Counted from the stretch's first letter, positions 18,612-27,503 are shown. The stretch is 52,192 nucleotides of DNA from Lachnospiraceae bacterium (GCA_017408735.1 JAFQUB010000007.1:1-52192), one strand, 5' to 3'. The notes: a model not told the origin generated them from the sequence alone. Numbers and translations are program-made.

Positions 18612-20201
18612 ATGAAAAGAAAGAAACTAATTGCGTTATGTATGTTGGTCTGTCTGGGCTTAAGTGGATGCAGTCAGCAGACTGCATCCGGAGAAGAAAC
18701 TGTGAATGACGCACAGGTGCAGGAAGAAACGAAGGAAAATCAACAGGCTGCCATCACTTATCTGACTGAGAGCGATGTAATTACAGCAGAAGATGGAAAA
18801 GAAATTTACAGATATGATTATTCTTATCCTGTGGTTTCCGTCGCAGGAAACGAAAAAGTCTCTCAGGAAATTGCAAAAGACCAGGAAAATCGTAAAGTCG
18901 AATTTATGGAAAGTAGTAAGATAAATGAAGCATCTGCAAAAGAAATGTATGATGGTGCGACGGAAGAAGAAAAGGAATATTTTGAAGGATTTGATGATTA
19001 TAGTTATTATGCTAATAAAAGAAACGATTCTAAAGTGATTTCTTTTACAAAAACTGTCTGGTCCTATGTAGGAGGAGCACATGGTGGTTCTTATACTTTA
19101 GGAATTAACTATGATCGTAACACAGGTAAAATCCTTACATTAGATGACATCTTTGAAAATAAAGAAGAAGCTTTGGACATTATAAAAACATATATTTTAA
19201 AACAATGTGAGTATCCATATTATCAGGAACGTTTATTTGAGGATTATGAACAGTATATAGATGACGTGCTCGCAGAAGAATACTGGTATCTGGGCACAGA
19301 AGGATTTCATGTGATTTCCAATGAATACGTGCTTGGTACTTATGCTGCCGGAGTATTTGAGTTTTTAATACCATATTCCGAAGTACAAGGGTTAAAAGAA
19401 GTGTATCAGCCAGAGGGAGCCTATATATATCCGATGGTTCAGGGAGCAGATGTTGAGATGGATTTGGATTCTGATGGAGTAAAGGAGAATATTTGTTTTA
19501 GTATAAAAACAACACAAACTCAAGTAGGAGATCAGATTTTTGATGTGCCGGAATGTGTGCTTACCATCAACGATCAGGATAGGACAGAAGAATTTATGGA
19601 GGTGGCTGATTATTATCAGGAATCCATCAGTGAATATTACTATTTGGTTGATTTGGATAAAAATGACCAATACAAAGAAATAGCTATCTGTGATTATGGT
19701 TCAAACGACAATAATGTAACTTATTTTATCAGATATTCTCAGGGAGAATTAAAATATGTAGGTACTATAGAAGAAATAATAGGAGGTGAAACCTGTAGTT
19801 TGTCTGGCAATGGAAGTGTAAAAGCAAAAGTGCGTTCGGACATGGTGGAAACCGTAAATATACAATATAGTTATATTCTCCAGAATAATGAACTAAAAGT
19901 ACAGGAGCAGGAATGGTATCCGATTGATGTGAGCTATCATCCGGAAGAATACCAAAATCACTCCATACTAAAAGAAGTTACAGTATACACTCAAAAAGAC
20001 ACCGCCAGCGAAGCCAAAATTCTTACTCCGTCTGATGGCACCGTAAGATTTCCGGCAACCGACAACAAAGAATGGGTACAAGTCCAGACACAGGATGAAA
20101 CCATATACTATTTACATGTAACCGGACCATTAGAAATTGACAACGCAGGCATTCCCACAAGTGTAAGTGAAATTTTTGATAATTTGCTGATAGCCGGTTA
20201 A
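18612..20201 (+). CDS. lipoprotein with DUF3298/RsiV-like domain
   Basis: A 529-residue lipoprotein: MKRKKLIALCMLVCLGLSGC with lipobox LSGC (Cys20). Residues about 50-265 match the DUF4163/DUF3298 arrangement, best seen in 'VWSYVGGAHGGSYTLGINYDRNTGKILTLDDIF'. This fold is found in RsiV-type anti-sigma factors and in polysaccharide-deacetylase companions, where it can bind sugar or lysozyme. The rest is a calcium-loop-like stretch ('DLDSDGVKENI', 'DLDKNDQYKEI') and a possible SH3-like C-terminus (about 445-515). No sigma factor gene is adjacent, so an anti-sigma role is unlikely. It follows cca by 26 bases and ends just before element B1. Confidence 0.78.
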   Translation: MKRKKLIALCMLVCLGLSGCSQQTASGEETVNDAQVQEETKENQQAAITYLTESDVITAEDGKEIYRYDYSYPVVSVAGNEKVSQEIAKDQENRKVEFMESSKINEASAKEMYDGATEEEKEYFEGFDDYSYYANKRNDSKVISFTKTVWSYVGGAHGGSYTLGINYDRNTGKILTLDDIFENKEEALDIIKTYILKQCEYPYYQERLFEDYEQYIDDVLAEEYWYLGTEGFHVISNEYVLGTYAAGVFEFLIPYSEVQGLKEVYQPEGAYIYPMVQGADVEMDLDSDGVKENICFSIKTTQTQVGDQIFDVPECVLTINDQDRTEEFMEVADYYQESISEYYYLVDLDKNDQYKEIAICDYGSNDNNVTYFIRYSQGELKYVGTIEEIIGGETCSLSGNGSVKAKVRSDMVETVNIQYSYILQNNELKVQEQEWYPIDVSYHPEEYQNHSILKEVTVYTQKDTASEAKILTPSDGTVRFPATDNKEWVQVQTQDETIYYLHVTGPLEIDNAGIPTSVSEIFDNLLIAG

Positions 20202-20207
20202 GATAAT

Positions 20208-20295
20208 TGTAACAGTTCAGCCGTGCTATGTCATCTAAGGGCATTATGCTCCCATAAAATGCCCTTAGATGACATAGCATGGCTGAACTGTTACA
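20208..20295. repeat. long palindrome, element B copy 1
   Basis: Two 38-base arms (20208-20245 and 20258-20295) are complementary at 37 positions and form one G-T wobble, around a 12-base loop. The outermost 16-17 bases of each side are identical to those of the shorter element at 40758-40803. It begins seven bases after the lipoprotein stop and could end that transcript, though no T-run follows. It also ends 26 bases before the MerR promoter. Confidence 0.85.
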
Positions 20296-20321
20296 GATAT
20301 TGAAATATTCTTTCAAAAAAC

Positions 20322-20352
20322 TTGACATTCCCCTTGGGTTAAGGTGTATTTT
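20322..20352 (+). promoter_or_regulatory. MerR-type promoter with 19-base spacer
   Basis: TTGACA (20322-20327) and TATTTT (20347-20352) are separated by exactly 19 bases containing the dyad CCCCTTGGGTTAAGGT. A lengthened spacer with a central dyad is the hallmark of promoters twisted into shape by MerR-family activators. It lies 77 bases before the MerR gene, so autoregulation is very likely. Confidence 0.8.
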
Positions 20353-20428
20353 GGGGGTAAATGGTGCGAAAAGATTTTGCAACATTGCAGGAAATAATAA
20401 AAGGATATTTGAAAAGAAAGGGAAAAAT

Positions 20429-21769
20429 ATGACAATTAAAGAGGTGGAAAAGTTAACAGGATTAACTGCCAAAAGTATCCGTTATTATGAATCGAAAGAT
20501 TTGATTGCGGTAAAACGGAATAAGGAAAATTCCTATCGAAGCTATTCTGAAAAAGATATAACCAGATTAAAAAGGATTAAGCTGTTTCGATATCTGGATT
20601 TTAGTATTGAGGAAATTCGCCTTCTTCTTGATGGCGAAGAAGAACAAGTCAAAGAAGCACTTAGGAATAAAGCAGAAAATTTTGCAAATAAGAAAAATAT
20701 ATGTGAAGATAAACAGGAAATGTGCCTGTCTTTGGCGAAAGATTATAAAACGGATTCACAAATAATAGAAGAATATAATGAGGCAATCGAACTTTTGGAA
20801 AGTGATGAGATGTCAGAACTAATGGAAGAATTGAAGGACGCAGGCTGTCCAAGTATTCCGGTAGCTATTAGTACAACGGTGGTATGTTTCGCTCCAATAT
20901 TGTGGCTGTTTTATAATATCGGTAAAGGAAGAAATGATATGTTGCCGGCAAACGCAGTACTTGCGTTATTTGCAACAGCATTTCTTACAGCAAGCTGGAT
21001 TCATTATGTAACTCAATATCGTCGTCACAAGAAACGCATAAAAAAGAAAAACCGGGAGTGGGCAGGGATGATGCCGGTCATAATAATAGGTTTGATAATT
21101 TCCTGTATATTGGGACTAGCAGCAATAGTTGCGGTAACGGCATGGATAGAAAAGCTGATGGCACCGGAAAATTATTTGTTTTTTGAATATCAGCCGGTGG
21201 CAAGTGCAGTGATGATCTGGCTGATAATGATACCAACAATTTTAGCGTGCTTATTAATACTTACAAAACTTTTCAAAAAGAATACCGAACAGTTGGAAAA
21301 CATGAATGACATAGTATTCATATGGAATCATTTAGGAAAAGGGCGTGCAGTGGCAATCATTATTTGGGTAATTGGATTATACTGCTCTATAACCAGCGTA
21401 AATTTCGTGACAGAAGACACCATCATATGCCATTCCCCAATCCACCCGGCAGGAATAACCTATCAATATTCCGACATAGAACAGATAACCACCGGATTTG
21501 GAAATAAGTCATTTGCAATAGCAGAATACAAGAAAAAAGGAAACTTCTACTATCAAATTACGCTAGATGGAAAGAAAATTACATTCCATGTGCCAACTGT
21601 CAATGAAAATATAGGACACTATCAGGAAGATTCTTATTTAGAACTGGAAGAATTCGACCAGAAACTGGTAAACTTAAAAATTCCTAAAACATCAGACAAA
21701 AAAGGCTACGAGAACTGCGACTATGACCAACAATACGTAGACCGCTTCCTAAGAATTATTTCCCGATAG
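20429..21769 (+). CDS. membrane-bound MerR-family transcription regulator
   Basis: A 446-residue protein. I start at ATG 20429, after AAAGGGAAAAAT; upstream in-frame codons would run through the promoter and palindrome. Residues 1-70 are a MerR winged helix ('TIKEVEKLTGLTAKSIRYYESKDLI', 'SYRSYSEKDITRLKRIKLFR'), followed by a coiled-coil helix to about 130. There are then about five hydrophobic segments ('VVCFAPILWLFYNIG', 'AVLALFATAFLTASWIHYV', 'VIIIGLIISCILGLAAIVAV', 'VMIWLIMIPTILACLLIL', 'VAIIIWVIGLYC') and a ~110-residue soluble tail. MerR proteins are normally small and cytosolic, so this is an unusual membrane-tethered form. The signal and targets beyond its own promoter are unknown. Confidence 0.85.
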   Translation: MTIKEVEKLTGLTAKSIRYYESKDLIAVKRNKENSYRSYSEKDITRLKRIKLFRYLDFSIEEIRLLLDGEEEQVKEALRNKAENFANKKNICEDKQEMCLSLAKDYKTDSQIIEEYNEAIELLESDEMSELMEELKDAGCPSIPVAISTTVVCFAPILWLFYNIGKGRNDMLPANAVLALFATAFLTASWIHYVTQYRRHKKRIKKKNREWAGMMPVIIIGLIISCILGLAAIVAVTAWIEKLMAPENYLFFEYQPVASAVMIWLIMIPTILACLLILTKLFKKNTEQLENMNDIVFIWNHLGKGRAVAIIIWVIGLYCSITSVNFVTEDTIICHSPIHPAGITYQYSDIEQITTGFGNKSFAIAEYKKKGNFYYQITLDGKKITFHVPTVNENIGHYQEDSYLELEEFDQKLVNLKIPKTSDKKGYENCDYDQQYVDRFLRIISR

Positions 21770-22026
21770 ATCTTTTCGAAAGAAAACTTGAAATTTGTTT
21801 TGGTTCAAACTGGCAAATCATATCAAAAGATGGAATTTTCCAGTTGCGTACTGTTTGCCAATCCCTTAAAACGGGATACTTAGAACTTCTTCCCCCCCGG
21901 AACCGTCGCGCACCCCCACATCCATGGACACAACATGCCCCCAACTTTCGTTTCCGTGTTCTAAATTCCCCCCCCGCCCCATACTATAGATTGAAGCAAA
22001 AAAATAAAACTCAGGGGGGAATTATC
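21770..22026 (+). promoter_or_regulatory. C-rich leader of the CotS-family gene with self-pairing ribosome site
   Basis: A non-coding gap of 257 bases whose composition differs sharply from its surroundings, with runs of 7, 5, 5 and 8 C. AATTCCCCCC (21964-21973) is perfectly complementary to GGGGGGAATT (22014-22023), which contains the ribosome site of the next gene; a transcript starting upstream would hide it. Inside the loop, CATACTATA (21980-21988) fits the -10 pattern CATAnnnTA of the sporulation factor sigma-K, but I see no matching -35. A weaker inverted repeat (TGGCAAA...TTTGCCA) lies at about 21811-21863. Confidence 0.45.
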
Positions 22027-23022
22027 GTGAATGAAAAAGGCATAAATGTACTGGAAGAATACGACTTAGAAATCGGTTCTATTCGCCGTGGCAGAGGTGT
22101 GCTGTTAGTTGAAACAAACCAAGGTATGAAAAAATTAGTAGAATTTAAAGGCACTCAGACACATGTAGAGCTTCAGAATACGGTACAAGAAAAATTGTAT
22201 GCGGATGCAGGTATCGTAACCGACAGATTTGTGAAAAATCAAACCGGAGCCTTGGTAACACAAGACAAAGATACGAAAAAATATGTATTAAAAAATCACA
22301 TAGAAGGAACGGAATGTGACATTAAAAACGCTCAGGAGATTGCTCAAATGGCAAGAAATCTGGCAAAAATACATAAGTTTATGCAGGGCAGGGAATGTAC
22401 GGAACTGTCTGCAGAGTTGCAAAATCCCGATGCTTTGCGTCTGGAATTTGAAAAACATAACAAAGAATTGCGAAAAATACGTAGATACATTCGTAACCGT
22501 AGCCGCATTTCCGTTTTCGAAACAAAATTTCTAAAAGAATTTGAAGCCTTTTACCGGGAAGGGGAAGAAGCGTTGGAAAAATTGAACAATTCCGCTTATC
22601 AGCTTCTGAATCAGCGAAGTATGAACAATGGATGTATCTGTCATGGTGATTATAACTACCATAATGCAATTTTCGAAAAAAATAAAATAGCCACAGTAAA
22701 TTTCGAAAAATGCCATGTGGGAATACAGATGGAAGACTTGTACGACTTTATGAGAAAAATCTTGGAAAAAAATAACTGGGATAAGGGAATCGGAAAAAAG
22801 ATATTGAGCGAATACAGCAACGTTCGCGAAATCAGCAGTGAGGAGTATGAAAATTTATATATAAGGCTTTTGTACCCAGAGAAATTTTGGAAACTGGCAA
22901 ATCAGTATTTTAACAGCAATAAGGCGTGGATTTCCGGAAAAACCATAGAAAAGTTGGAAACCGTAGTAATGCAGAATGCAAAGAAACGCGAATTTTTAGA
23001 AACTTTTAGGAAGAAATTGTAA
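22027..23022 (+). CDS. CotS-family spore coat / APH-fold protein
   Basis: A 331-residue protein starting at GTG 22027, preceded by AGGGGGGAATT. The only earlier in-frame starts lie in the C-rich leader. The fold is that of aminoglycoside phosphotransferases: 'CICHGDYNYHNAIF' is the catalytic loop (HGDxxxxN) at about residue 203, and 'LYDFMRKIL' matches the CotS-type 'DL.D.iRK' segment. CotS/YutH/YsxE proteins with this motif are spore-coat components. The second metal-binding Asp, usually in 'xxDFE', is replaced by Asn here ('VNFEKCHVG'), so catalytic activity is doubtful. It stands alone between MerR and the PEGA lipoprotein. Confidence 0.75.
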   Translation: MNEKGINVLEEYDLEIGSIRRGRGVLLVETNQGMKKLVEFKGTQTHVELQNTVQEKLYADAGIVTDRFVKNQTGALVTQDKDTKKYVLKNHIEGTECDIKNAQEIAQMARNLAKIHKFMQGRECTELSAELQNPDALRLEFEKHNKELRKIRRYIRNRSRISVFETKFLKEFEAFYREGEEALEKLNNSAYQLLNQRSMNNGCICHGDYNYHNAIFEKNKIATVNFEKCHVGIQMEDLYDFMRKILEKNNWDKGIGKKILSEYSNVREISSEEYENLYIRLLYPEKFWKLANQYFNSNKAWISGKTIEKLETVVMQNAKKREFLETFRKKL

Positions 23023-23063
23023 AAAGTTTTCAAAATAAAACACATTTTTATAAAATATTTCGT

Positions 23064-23091
23064 TTGCTTTTTGGTGGAAGTATTATATAAT
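23064..23091 (+). promoter_or_regulatory. promoter of the PEGA lipoprotein gene
   Basis: TTGCTT (23064-23069) and a perfect TATAAT (23086-23091), spacer 16 bases, lie 36 bases before the start codon. Confidence 0.6.
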
Positions 23092-23126
23092 GAGAAAGCA
23101 GAAAATAAATGCACAGGTGAGGAAAG

Positions 23127-24599
23127 ATGAGAAAACGAGTTTTGGGAGTTGTAAGTTTGTGTTTGTTGGCATGTATGCTGATAGGATGCGGCGTTAATAA
23201 TAAAAAGAACAGCACAAATGCATTGCAAACAGGAGAAAATAGTGATAATGTATCAAAGGAAGTTCCTGCCACAGCAGATGTGGCGGTGGTACTTTCTGTG
23301 GATACCGAAAATAAAATTATCAGCCTGCAAAGTGTAACTACAGGAGAAAAGTTGATTCTCAATTACACAGGGGGCTGTGATGTAAGGGACAAATACAATG
23401 AAATCATGTCCATTACCCAGTTGGAACCTGGAGAAATTGTGGATTTTTCATACGTGTCCTCGAAGAAGAAAATGTATTCCCTGACGATTTCTGATGATGC
23501 GTGGGAATATAAAGAAGTAAAAAATCTGAAAGTGGACGAACCACAGAACATCATGTCCATTGCTGAGGATAAATACAAATATTCCAATATGCTGGTAATC
23601 CTTTCCGAGGGCGAAAAAGCAATGCTGATGGATATTAATCCGGCAGATACCTTGATTTTACGTGGGATTGGAAAACAAGTCTGCTCTATTGTAATTGATA
23701 AAGGTCACGGTTATGTGAAACTTTTAAATGCCGATTATTTTATAGGAGGCTGGGTAGAAGTAGGACAAGAGGCTGTAAAGCCTGTAACAAAAGATATGAT
23801 GTTAGTTGTTCCGGAAGGAAATTATACCTTATCCATATCAAAAAATGGTGTGGGCGGTTCAAAAAGTATTACTGTAACCCGCAATGAAGAAATTACAGTG
23901 GATGTAGGTAACTTAAAGGGTGAAGAATTGCCTTTGGGAAGTGTGAAATTTAATATCACTCCGGAGGAAGCAGTTTTAACCATAGATGGAAAAGAAATGG
24001 ACCATAGTGAAATTATCACGTTGCAATATGGAAACCATAAAATTAAAGTTACTGCAGAAGGATATGATACTTATAGCGGTACTCTGAAAGTAAAAGAAAC
24101 TTTAAAAGAATTAGAGATTAAATTAACAAAAGAAGATGAAAGTACAACCGTAACTCCTACAGCAAAAGTAACATCAATACCGGAAGCGACAGGCGAAGCT
24201 GTTGCGACACCGGCAGAGGGTGTAACGGTAACACCGGCGGCGAGAGTGACAGCAGGTCCGGCAGTGACACCGGAAGTAAATCTTATTTCCGGCGGTGATG
24301 ATGCAGACACAACTCATAGCAATGAAGCCAGCGGTGATGAAGAAAGTTCTTCTTCCAATTCGCAGTCAACTTCCACAGGAAGTTCTAAAATATATATTAC
24401 AGCACCTACAGGCGCAGAAGTGTATCTGGATGGTACATATATGGGACTGGTTCCAATTGATTTTGCAAAAGTTTCAGGAACCCATACCATTACCCTTCGT
24501 AAAGAGGGCTGTAAAACAAAAAGCTATACTGTCTATATTTCTGAGGACAGTTCAGATGCTACCTATTCTTTCTCGGATATGGTAAAAAGTGATGATTAA
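23127..24599 (+). CDS. lipoprotein with two PEGA domains
   Basis: A 490-residue lipoprotein (MRKRVLGVVSLCLLACMLIGC, lipobox LIGC, Cys21). The middle carries a PEGA domain at about 270-335 ('GSVKFNITPEEAVLTIDGKE', '...GNHKIKVTAEGYDTYSG'). A Thr/Pro/Ala/Val-rich linker (about 338-420) is followed by a second PEGA domain at about 423-488 ('GAEVYLDGTYMGLVPIDF', 'GTHTITLRKEGCKTKSY'). PEGA modules are small beta domains of surface proteins that often sit next to peptidoglycan-bound or extracellular partners. GTGAGGAAAG precedes the ATG. It is followed after 18 bases by phosphoglucomutase, probably without functional link. Confidence 0.85.
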   Translation: MRKRVLGVVSLCLLACMLIGCGVNNKKNSTNALQTGENSDNVSKEVPATADVAVVLSVDTENKIISLQSVTTGEKLILNYTGGCDVRDKYNEIMSITQLEPGEIVDFSYVSSKKKMYSLTISDDAWEYKEVKNLKVDEPQNIMSIAEDKYKYSNMLVILSEGEKAMLMDINPADTLILRGIGKQVCSIVIDKGHGYVKLLNADYFIGGWVEVGQEAVKPVTKDMMLVVPEGNYTLSISKNGVGGSKSITVTRNEEITVDVGNLKGEELPLGSVKFNITPEEAVLTIDGKEMDHSEIITLQYGNHKIKVTAEGYDTYSGTLKVKETLKELEIKLTKEDESTTVTPTAKVTSIPEATGEAVATPAEGVTVTPAARVTAGPAVTPEVNLISGGDDADTTHSNEASGDEESSSSNSQSTSTGSSKIYITAPTGAEVYLDGTYMGLVPIDFAKVSGTHTITLRKEGCKTKSYTVYISEDSSDATYSFSDMVKSDD

Positions 24600-24617
24600 A
24601 CACATGGAGGTAAGAAA

Positions 24618-26351
24618 ATGAGTTACAAAGAAATTTACAAACAGTGGCTGGAAAATCCATATTTTGATGACAAGACAAAGGCGGAATTAAAAGCAATTGA
24701 AAATGATGAAAAAGAAATCGAGGAACGTTTTTATAGAGAACTTGATTTTGGTACTGCCGGTCTTAGAGGAATCATTGGAGCAGGTACAAATAGAATGAAT
24801 ATTTATACCGTTCGTAAAACTACGCAGGGACTTTCCAACTACATCTTAGGTGTCAACGGACAGGATAAGGGTGTGGCAATCGCATACGATTCCAGACGTA
24901 TGTCACCGGAATTTGCAACAGAGGCAGCACTTTGTCTTGCGGCCAATGGTATTAAAGCATATATCTTTGAATCATTACGTCCTACACCGGAATTATCTTA
25001 TGCAGTAAGGAAATTGGGATGTATTGCAGGTATCAACATTACAGCTTCCCACAATCCACCGGAATATAACGGATATAAAGTATACTGGGAAGATGGCGCA
25101 CAGATTACACCTCCACATGACAAAGGTATCATGGATGAAGTGAAGAAAGTAACAGATTACAATACAGTAAAAACAATGGACAAGGCAGAAGCTGAAAAAG
25201 CAGGTCTGTTTGTTACTATCGGTCAGGAAATTGATGATGCTTACATTGCAGAATTAAAGAGCCAGGTGAAGAACTTAGACGCTATCAAAGCAGTTCAGAA
25301 AGACATTAAGATTGTATATTCCCCACTTCACGGAACAGGAAATATTCCTGCAAGACGTGTGTTAAAGGAATTAGGCTTTGAAAATGTATATGTAGTAAAA
25401 GAACAGGAATTACCGGATGGTGAATTCCCAACAGTAAGCTACCCAAATCCGGAAGCAGCAGAAGCTTTTGAATTAGGCTTAAAGCTTGCAAAAGAAGTAG
25501 ATGCAGACTTAGTTCTTGCAACTGACCCGGATGCAGACCGTCTTGGAGTATATGTAAAAGATACTAAGAGCGGAGAATATATTACTTTAACAGGTAATAT
25601 GTCAGGATGTCTTTTGGCAGAATACGAATTAAGCCAGATGAAAGCACAGACAGGAATCCCTGCAGATGGAGCTTTGATTAAGACTATCGTTACCACAAAT
25701 ATGGCAGATGCCATTGCAAAAGGTTACAATGCAGAATTAATCGAAGTATTAACAGGATTCAAATATATTGGTCAGCAGATTCTTGGATTTGAACAGTCCG
25801 GAAAAGGAACTTACCTGTTCGGATTTGAAGAAAGCTACGGATGTTTAATTGGAACACATGCAAGAGATAAAGATGCTATCGTTGCTACAATGGCACTTTG
25901 TGAAGCTGCTGCTTACTATAAGACACAGGGCAAAACCTTATGGGATGCCATGATTGATATGTATGAAAAATACGGTTACTACAAAGACGGAATCCAGTCT
26001 ATCACATTAAGTGGTAAAGAAGGCTTAGAAAAGATTCAGTCTATTTTGGATACCTTACGTAACAATACACCTGCTGAAATCGCAGGATATAAAGTAGTTT
26101 CTGCAAGAGATTACAAGTTAGATACTGTAAAGAACATGGAAACAGGAGAAGTGACAACAACTGGACTTCCAAGCTCCAACGTACTTTACTATGATTTAAC
26201 AGACGATGCATGGCTCTGTGTAAGACCATCCGGTACAGAACCAAAGGTTAAATTCTACTATGGAGTAAAAGGAACTTCTTTAGAAGATGCAGATAAGAAA
26301 TCAGATGCATTAGGACAGGAAGTTATCGCAATGATTAACAAGATGCTGTAA
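24618..26351 (+). CDS. pgcA: phosphoglucomutase/phosphomannomutase
   Basis: A 577-residue alpha-D-phosphohexomutase that interconverts glucose 1-phosphate and glucose 6-phosphate, and possibly the mannose phosphates. The active-site serine is S144 in 'TASHNPPEYNGYK', the magnesium loop is 'DPDADR' (303-308), the sugar-binding loop is 'GFEESYG', and the phosphate-binding loop is 'RPSGTEPKVKFY'. Length and motifs match Firmicutes PgcA. CATGGAGGTAAG precedes the ATG. In this genome it would connect starch- and glycogen-derived glucose 1-phosphate with glycolysis. Confidence 0.95.
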   Translation: MSYKEIYKQWLENPYFDDKTKAELKAIENDEKEIEERFYRELDFGTAGLRGIIGAGTNRMNIYTVRKTTQGLSNYILGVNGQDKGVAIAYDSRRMSPEFATEAALCLAANGIKAYIFESLRPTPELSYAVRKLGCIAGINITASHNPPEYNGYKVYWEDGAQITPPHDKGIMDEVKKVTDYNTVKTMDKAEAEKAGLFVTIGQEIDDAYIAELKSQVKNLDAIKAVQKDIKIVYSPLHGTGNIPARRVLKELGFENVYVVKEQELPDGEFPTVSYPNPEAAEAFELGLKLAKEVDADLVLATDPDADRLGVYVKDTKSGEYITLTGNMSGCLLAEYELSQMKAQTGIPADGALIKTIVTTNMADAIAKGYNAELIEVLTGFKYIGQQILGFEQSGKGTYLFGFEESYGCLIGTHARDKDAIVATMALCEAAAYYKTQGKTLWDAMIDMYEKYGYYKDGIQSITLSGKEGLEKIQSILDTLRNNTPAEIAGYKVVSARDYKLDTVKNMETGEVTTTGLPSSNVLYYDLTDDAWLCVRPSGTEPKVKFYYGVKGTSLEDADKKSDALGQEVIAMINKML

Positions 26352-26358
26352 TTGTCCT

Positions 26359-26793
26359 ATGGAAGATAAAAGATATACTTTAGAAGATTTTGTGGACATT
26401 GTCAGTACCCTTCGCAGTGAAAACGGCTGTCCCTGGGACAGAGAACAGACCCATGAGAGTCTGGAAAAATGTCTTAGGGACGAGTGTGAGGAGGTTATCG
26501 AAGCCATCGAGAAAAAGGATGATGATAACCTTTGCGAAGAATTGGGTGATGTGTTTTTACAGGTGGTTATGCATAGCCAGATTGCCAGAGAACAGGGCAA
26601 ATTTACCTTGGAAGATGTGATTGACGGTGTGGCAAAGAAAATGGTCAGACGTCATCCTCATGTGTTTGGAGATGTAAAGTTAGAAACGGAGGAAGAACGT
26701 CTGGCTATGTGGAACGCAATTAAAAAGCAGGAAAAAGAGGAAAAACTTCTTAAAATTGTGCAAAAATCCAACGAAATTAACGAAAAATCTTGA
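26359..26793 (+). CDS. mazG: MazG-family nucleoside triphosphate pyrophosphohydrolase
   Basis: A 144-residue MazG-domain protein. '[19 protein letters not shown]' followed by '[26 protein letters not shown]' shows the EExxE...ExxD metal-binding arrangement. Full-length MazG (E. coli, B. subtilis YabN) has a second domain or a methylase-like domain; this one is a single domain. The family hydrolyses (d)NTPs and is seen as a house-cleaning enzyme. It starts seven bases after the pgcA stop and is the first gene of the conserved mazG-hup-rqcP-yabPQ-divIC order. Confidence 0.9.
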   Translation: MEDKRYTLEDFVDIVSTLRSENGCPWDREQTHESLEKCLRDECEEVIEAIEKKDDDNLCEELGDVFLQVVMHSQIAREQGKFTLEDVIDGVAKKMVRRHPHVFGDVKLETEEERLAMWNAIKKQEKEEKLLKIVQKSNEINEKS

Positions 26794-26818
26794 CAAACTA
26801 TACAGAAACAGTTATAAA
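26790..26818 (+). promoter_or_regulatory. promoter of hup
   Basis: TTGACA (26790-26795) and TATAAA (26813-26818) are spaced by 17 bases, overlapping the last codons of mazG. The leader to the hup ATG is about 70 bases. Confidence 0.7.
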
Positions 26819-26894
26819 TAGATTTAGGGTTATGCGACGAGAAGTTTTAACCTGGAAAAATAAGAAAAAAACCAATCAGAGGAGGAGTTCATAC

Positions 26895-27170
26895 ATGAAC
26901 AAAACAGAATTAATCGCAGCTATCGCTGAAAAAACAGAATTATCTAAAAAAGACGCTGAAAAAGCTGTAAAAGCTTTTACTGATGTTGTTGTAGAAGAAT
27001 TAAAGAAAGGCGAAAAAATCCAGTTAGTTGGATTTGGAACATTCGAAGTTTCTGAAAGAGCTGCTAGAACAGGTAGAAATCCACAGACAGGAGCAGAAAT
27101 GAACATTCCAGCTTCTAAAGCACCTAAGTTCAAAGCTGGTAAAGCATTCAAAGACGTTCTTAACGCATAA
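26895..27170 (+). CDS. hup: HU-family nucleoid protein
   Basis: A 91-residue histone-like DNA-binding protein. I start at ATG 26895, just after GAGGAGGAG; an in-frame ATG at 26790 overlaps mazG and the promoter. The sequence is canonical: '[25 protein letters not shown]', '[21 protein letters not shown]' and '[17 protein letters not shown]'. It bends and packs DNA as a homodimer. Strong promoter, strong ribosome site and a dedicated terminator at 27184-27209 indicate high, separate expression. Confidence 0.97.
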   Translation: MNKTELIAAIAEKTELSKKDAEKAVKAFTDVVVEELKKGEKIQLVGFGTFEVSERAARTGRNPQTGAEMNIPASKAPKFKAGKAFKDVLNA

Positions 27171-27183
27171 GAAAGTATCTTAC

Positions 27184-27209
27184 AGGGAACCGCAAGGTTC
27201 CCTTTTTTG
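27184..27209 (+). terminator. Rho-independent terminator of hup
   Basis: AGGGAACC-GCAA-GGTTCCC followed by six T: a compact strong terminator 13 bases after the stop. Confidence 0.92.
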
Positions 27210-27263
27210 TCGGTTCATTCGCGGAGAGAACAGGAATAAATTGCTATGGAAAGGAAGATGAAT

Positions 27264-27503
27264 ATGAGATTAGACAAATTTTTAAAAGTATCCAGATTAA
27301 TTAAAAGACGTACCGTTGCCAATGAAGCCTGCGACGCAGGGAGAGTCATGATTAACGACAAGCCTGCAAAAGCATCAGCCAATGTAAAAGAAGGGGATAT
27401 CATCGAAATTGCCTTTGGTAACAAGTCGGTGAAGGTTGAAGTATTAAATGTACAGGAAACAGTAAAAAAAGAAGAAGCCAAAGAACTTTATAAATATTTA
27501 TAG
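27264..27503 (+). CDS. rqcP: S4-domain RNA-binding protein, RqcP/YabO-like
   Basis: A 79-residue S4 domain protein ('MRLDKFLKVSRLIKRRTVANEACDAG', 'VMINDKPAKASANVKEGDIIEI'). In B. subtilis this gene (yabO, rqcP) works with RqcH in tailing of stalled nascent chains on the large ribosomal subunit. I choose ATG 27264 because AAAGGAAG sits at proper spacing; ATG 27258 would be too close and 27246 overlaps the site itself. It lies between hup and yabP as expected from the conserved order. Confidence 0.9.
   Translation: MRLDKFLKVSRLIKRRTVANEACDAGRVMINDKPAKASANVKEGDIIEIAFGNKSVKVEVLNVQETVKKEEAKELYKYL

Noticed and set aside
20279..20428. Longer MerR start at 20279
   Set aside because: It would translate the palindrome arm and the promoter; ATG 20429 has a ribosome site and begins the HTH domain correctly.
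21844..22026. Longer start for the CotS-family gene
   Set aside because: The added residues come from the C-rich leader (Pro/Arg-rich) and do not resemble the family; GTG 22027 has AGGGGGG upstream.
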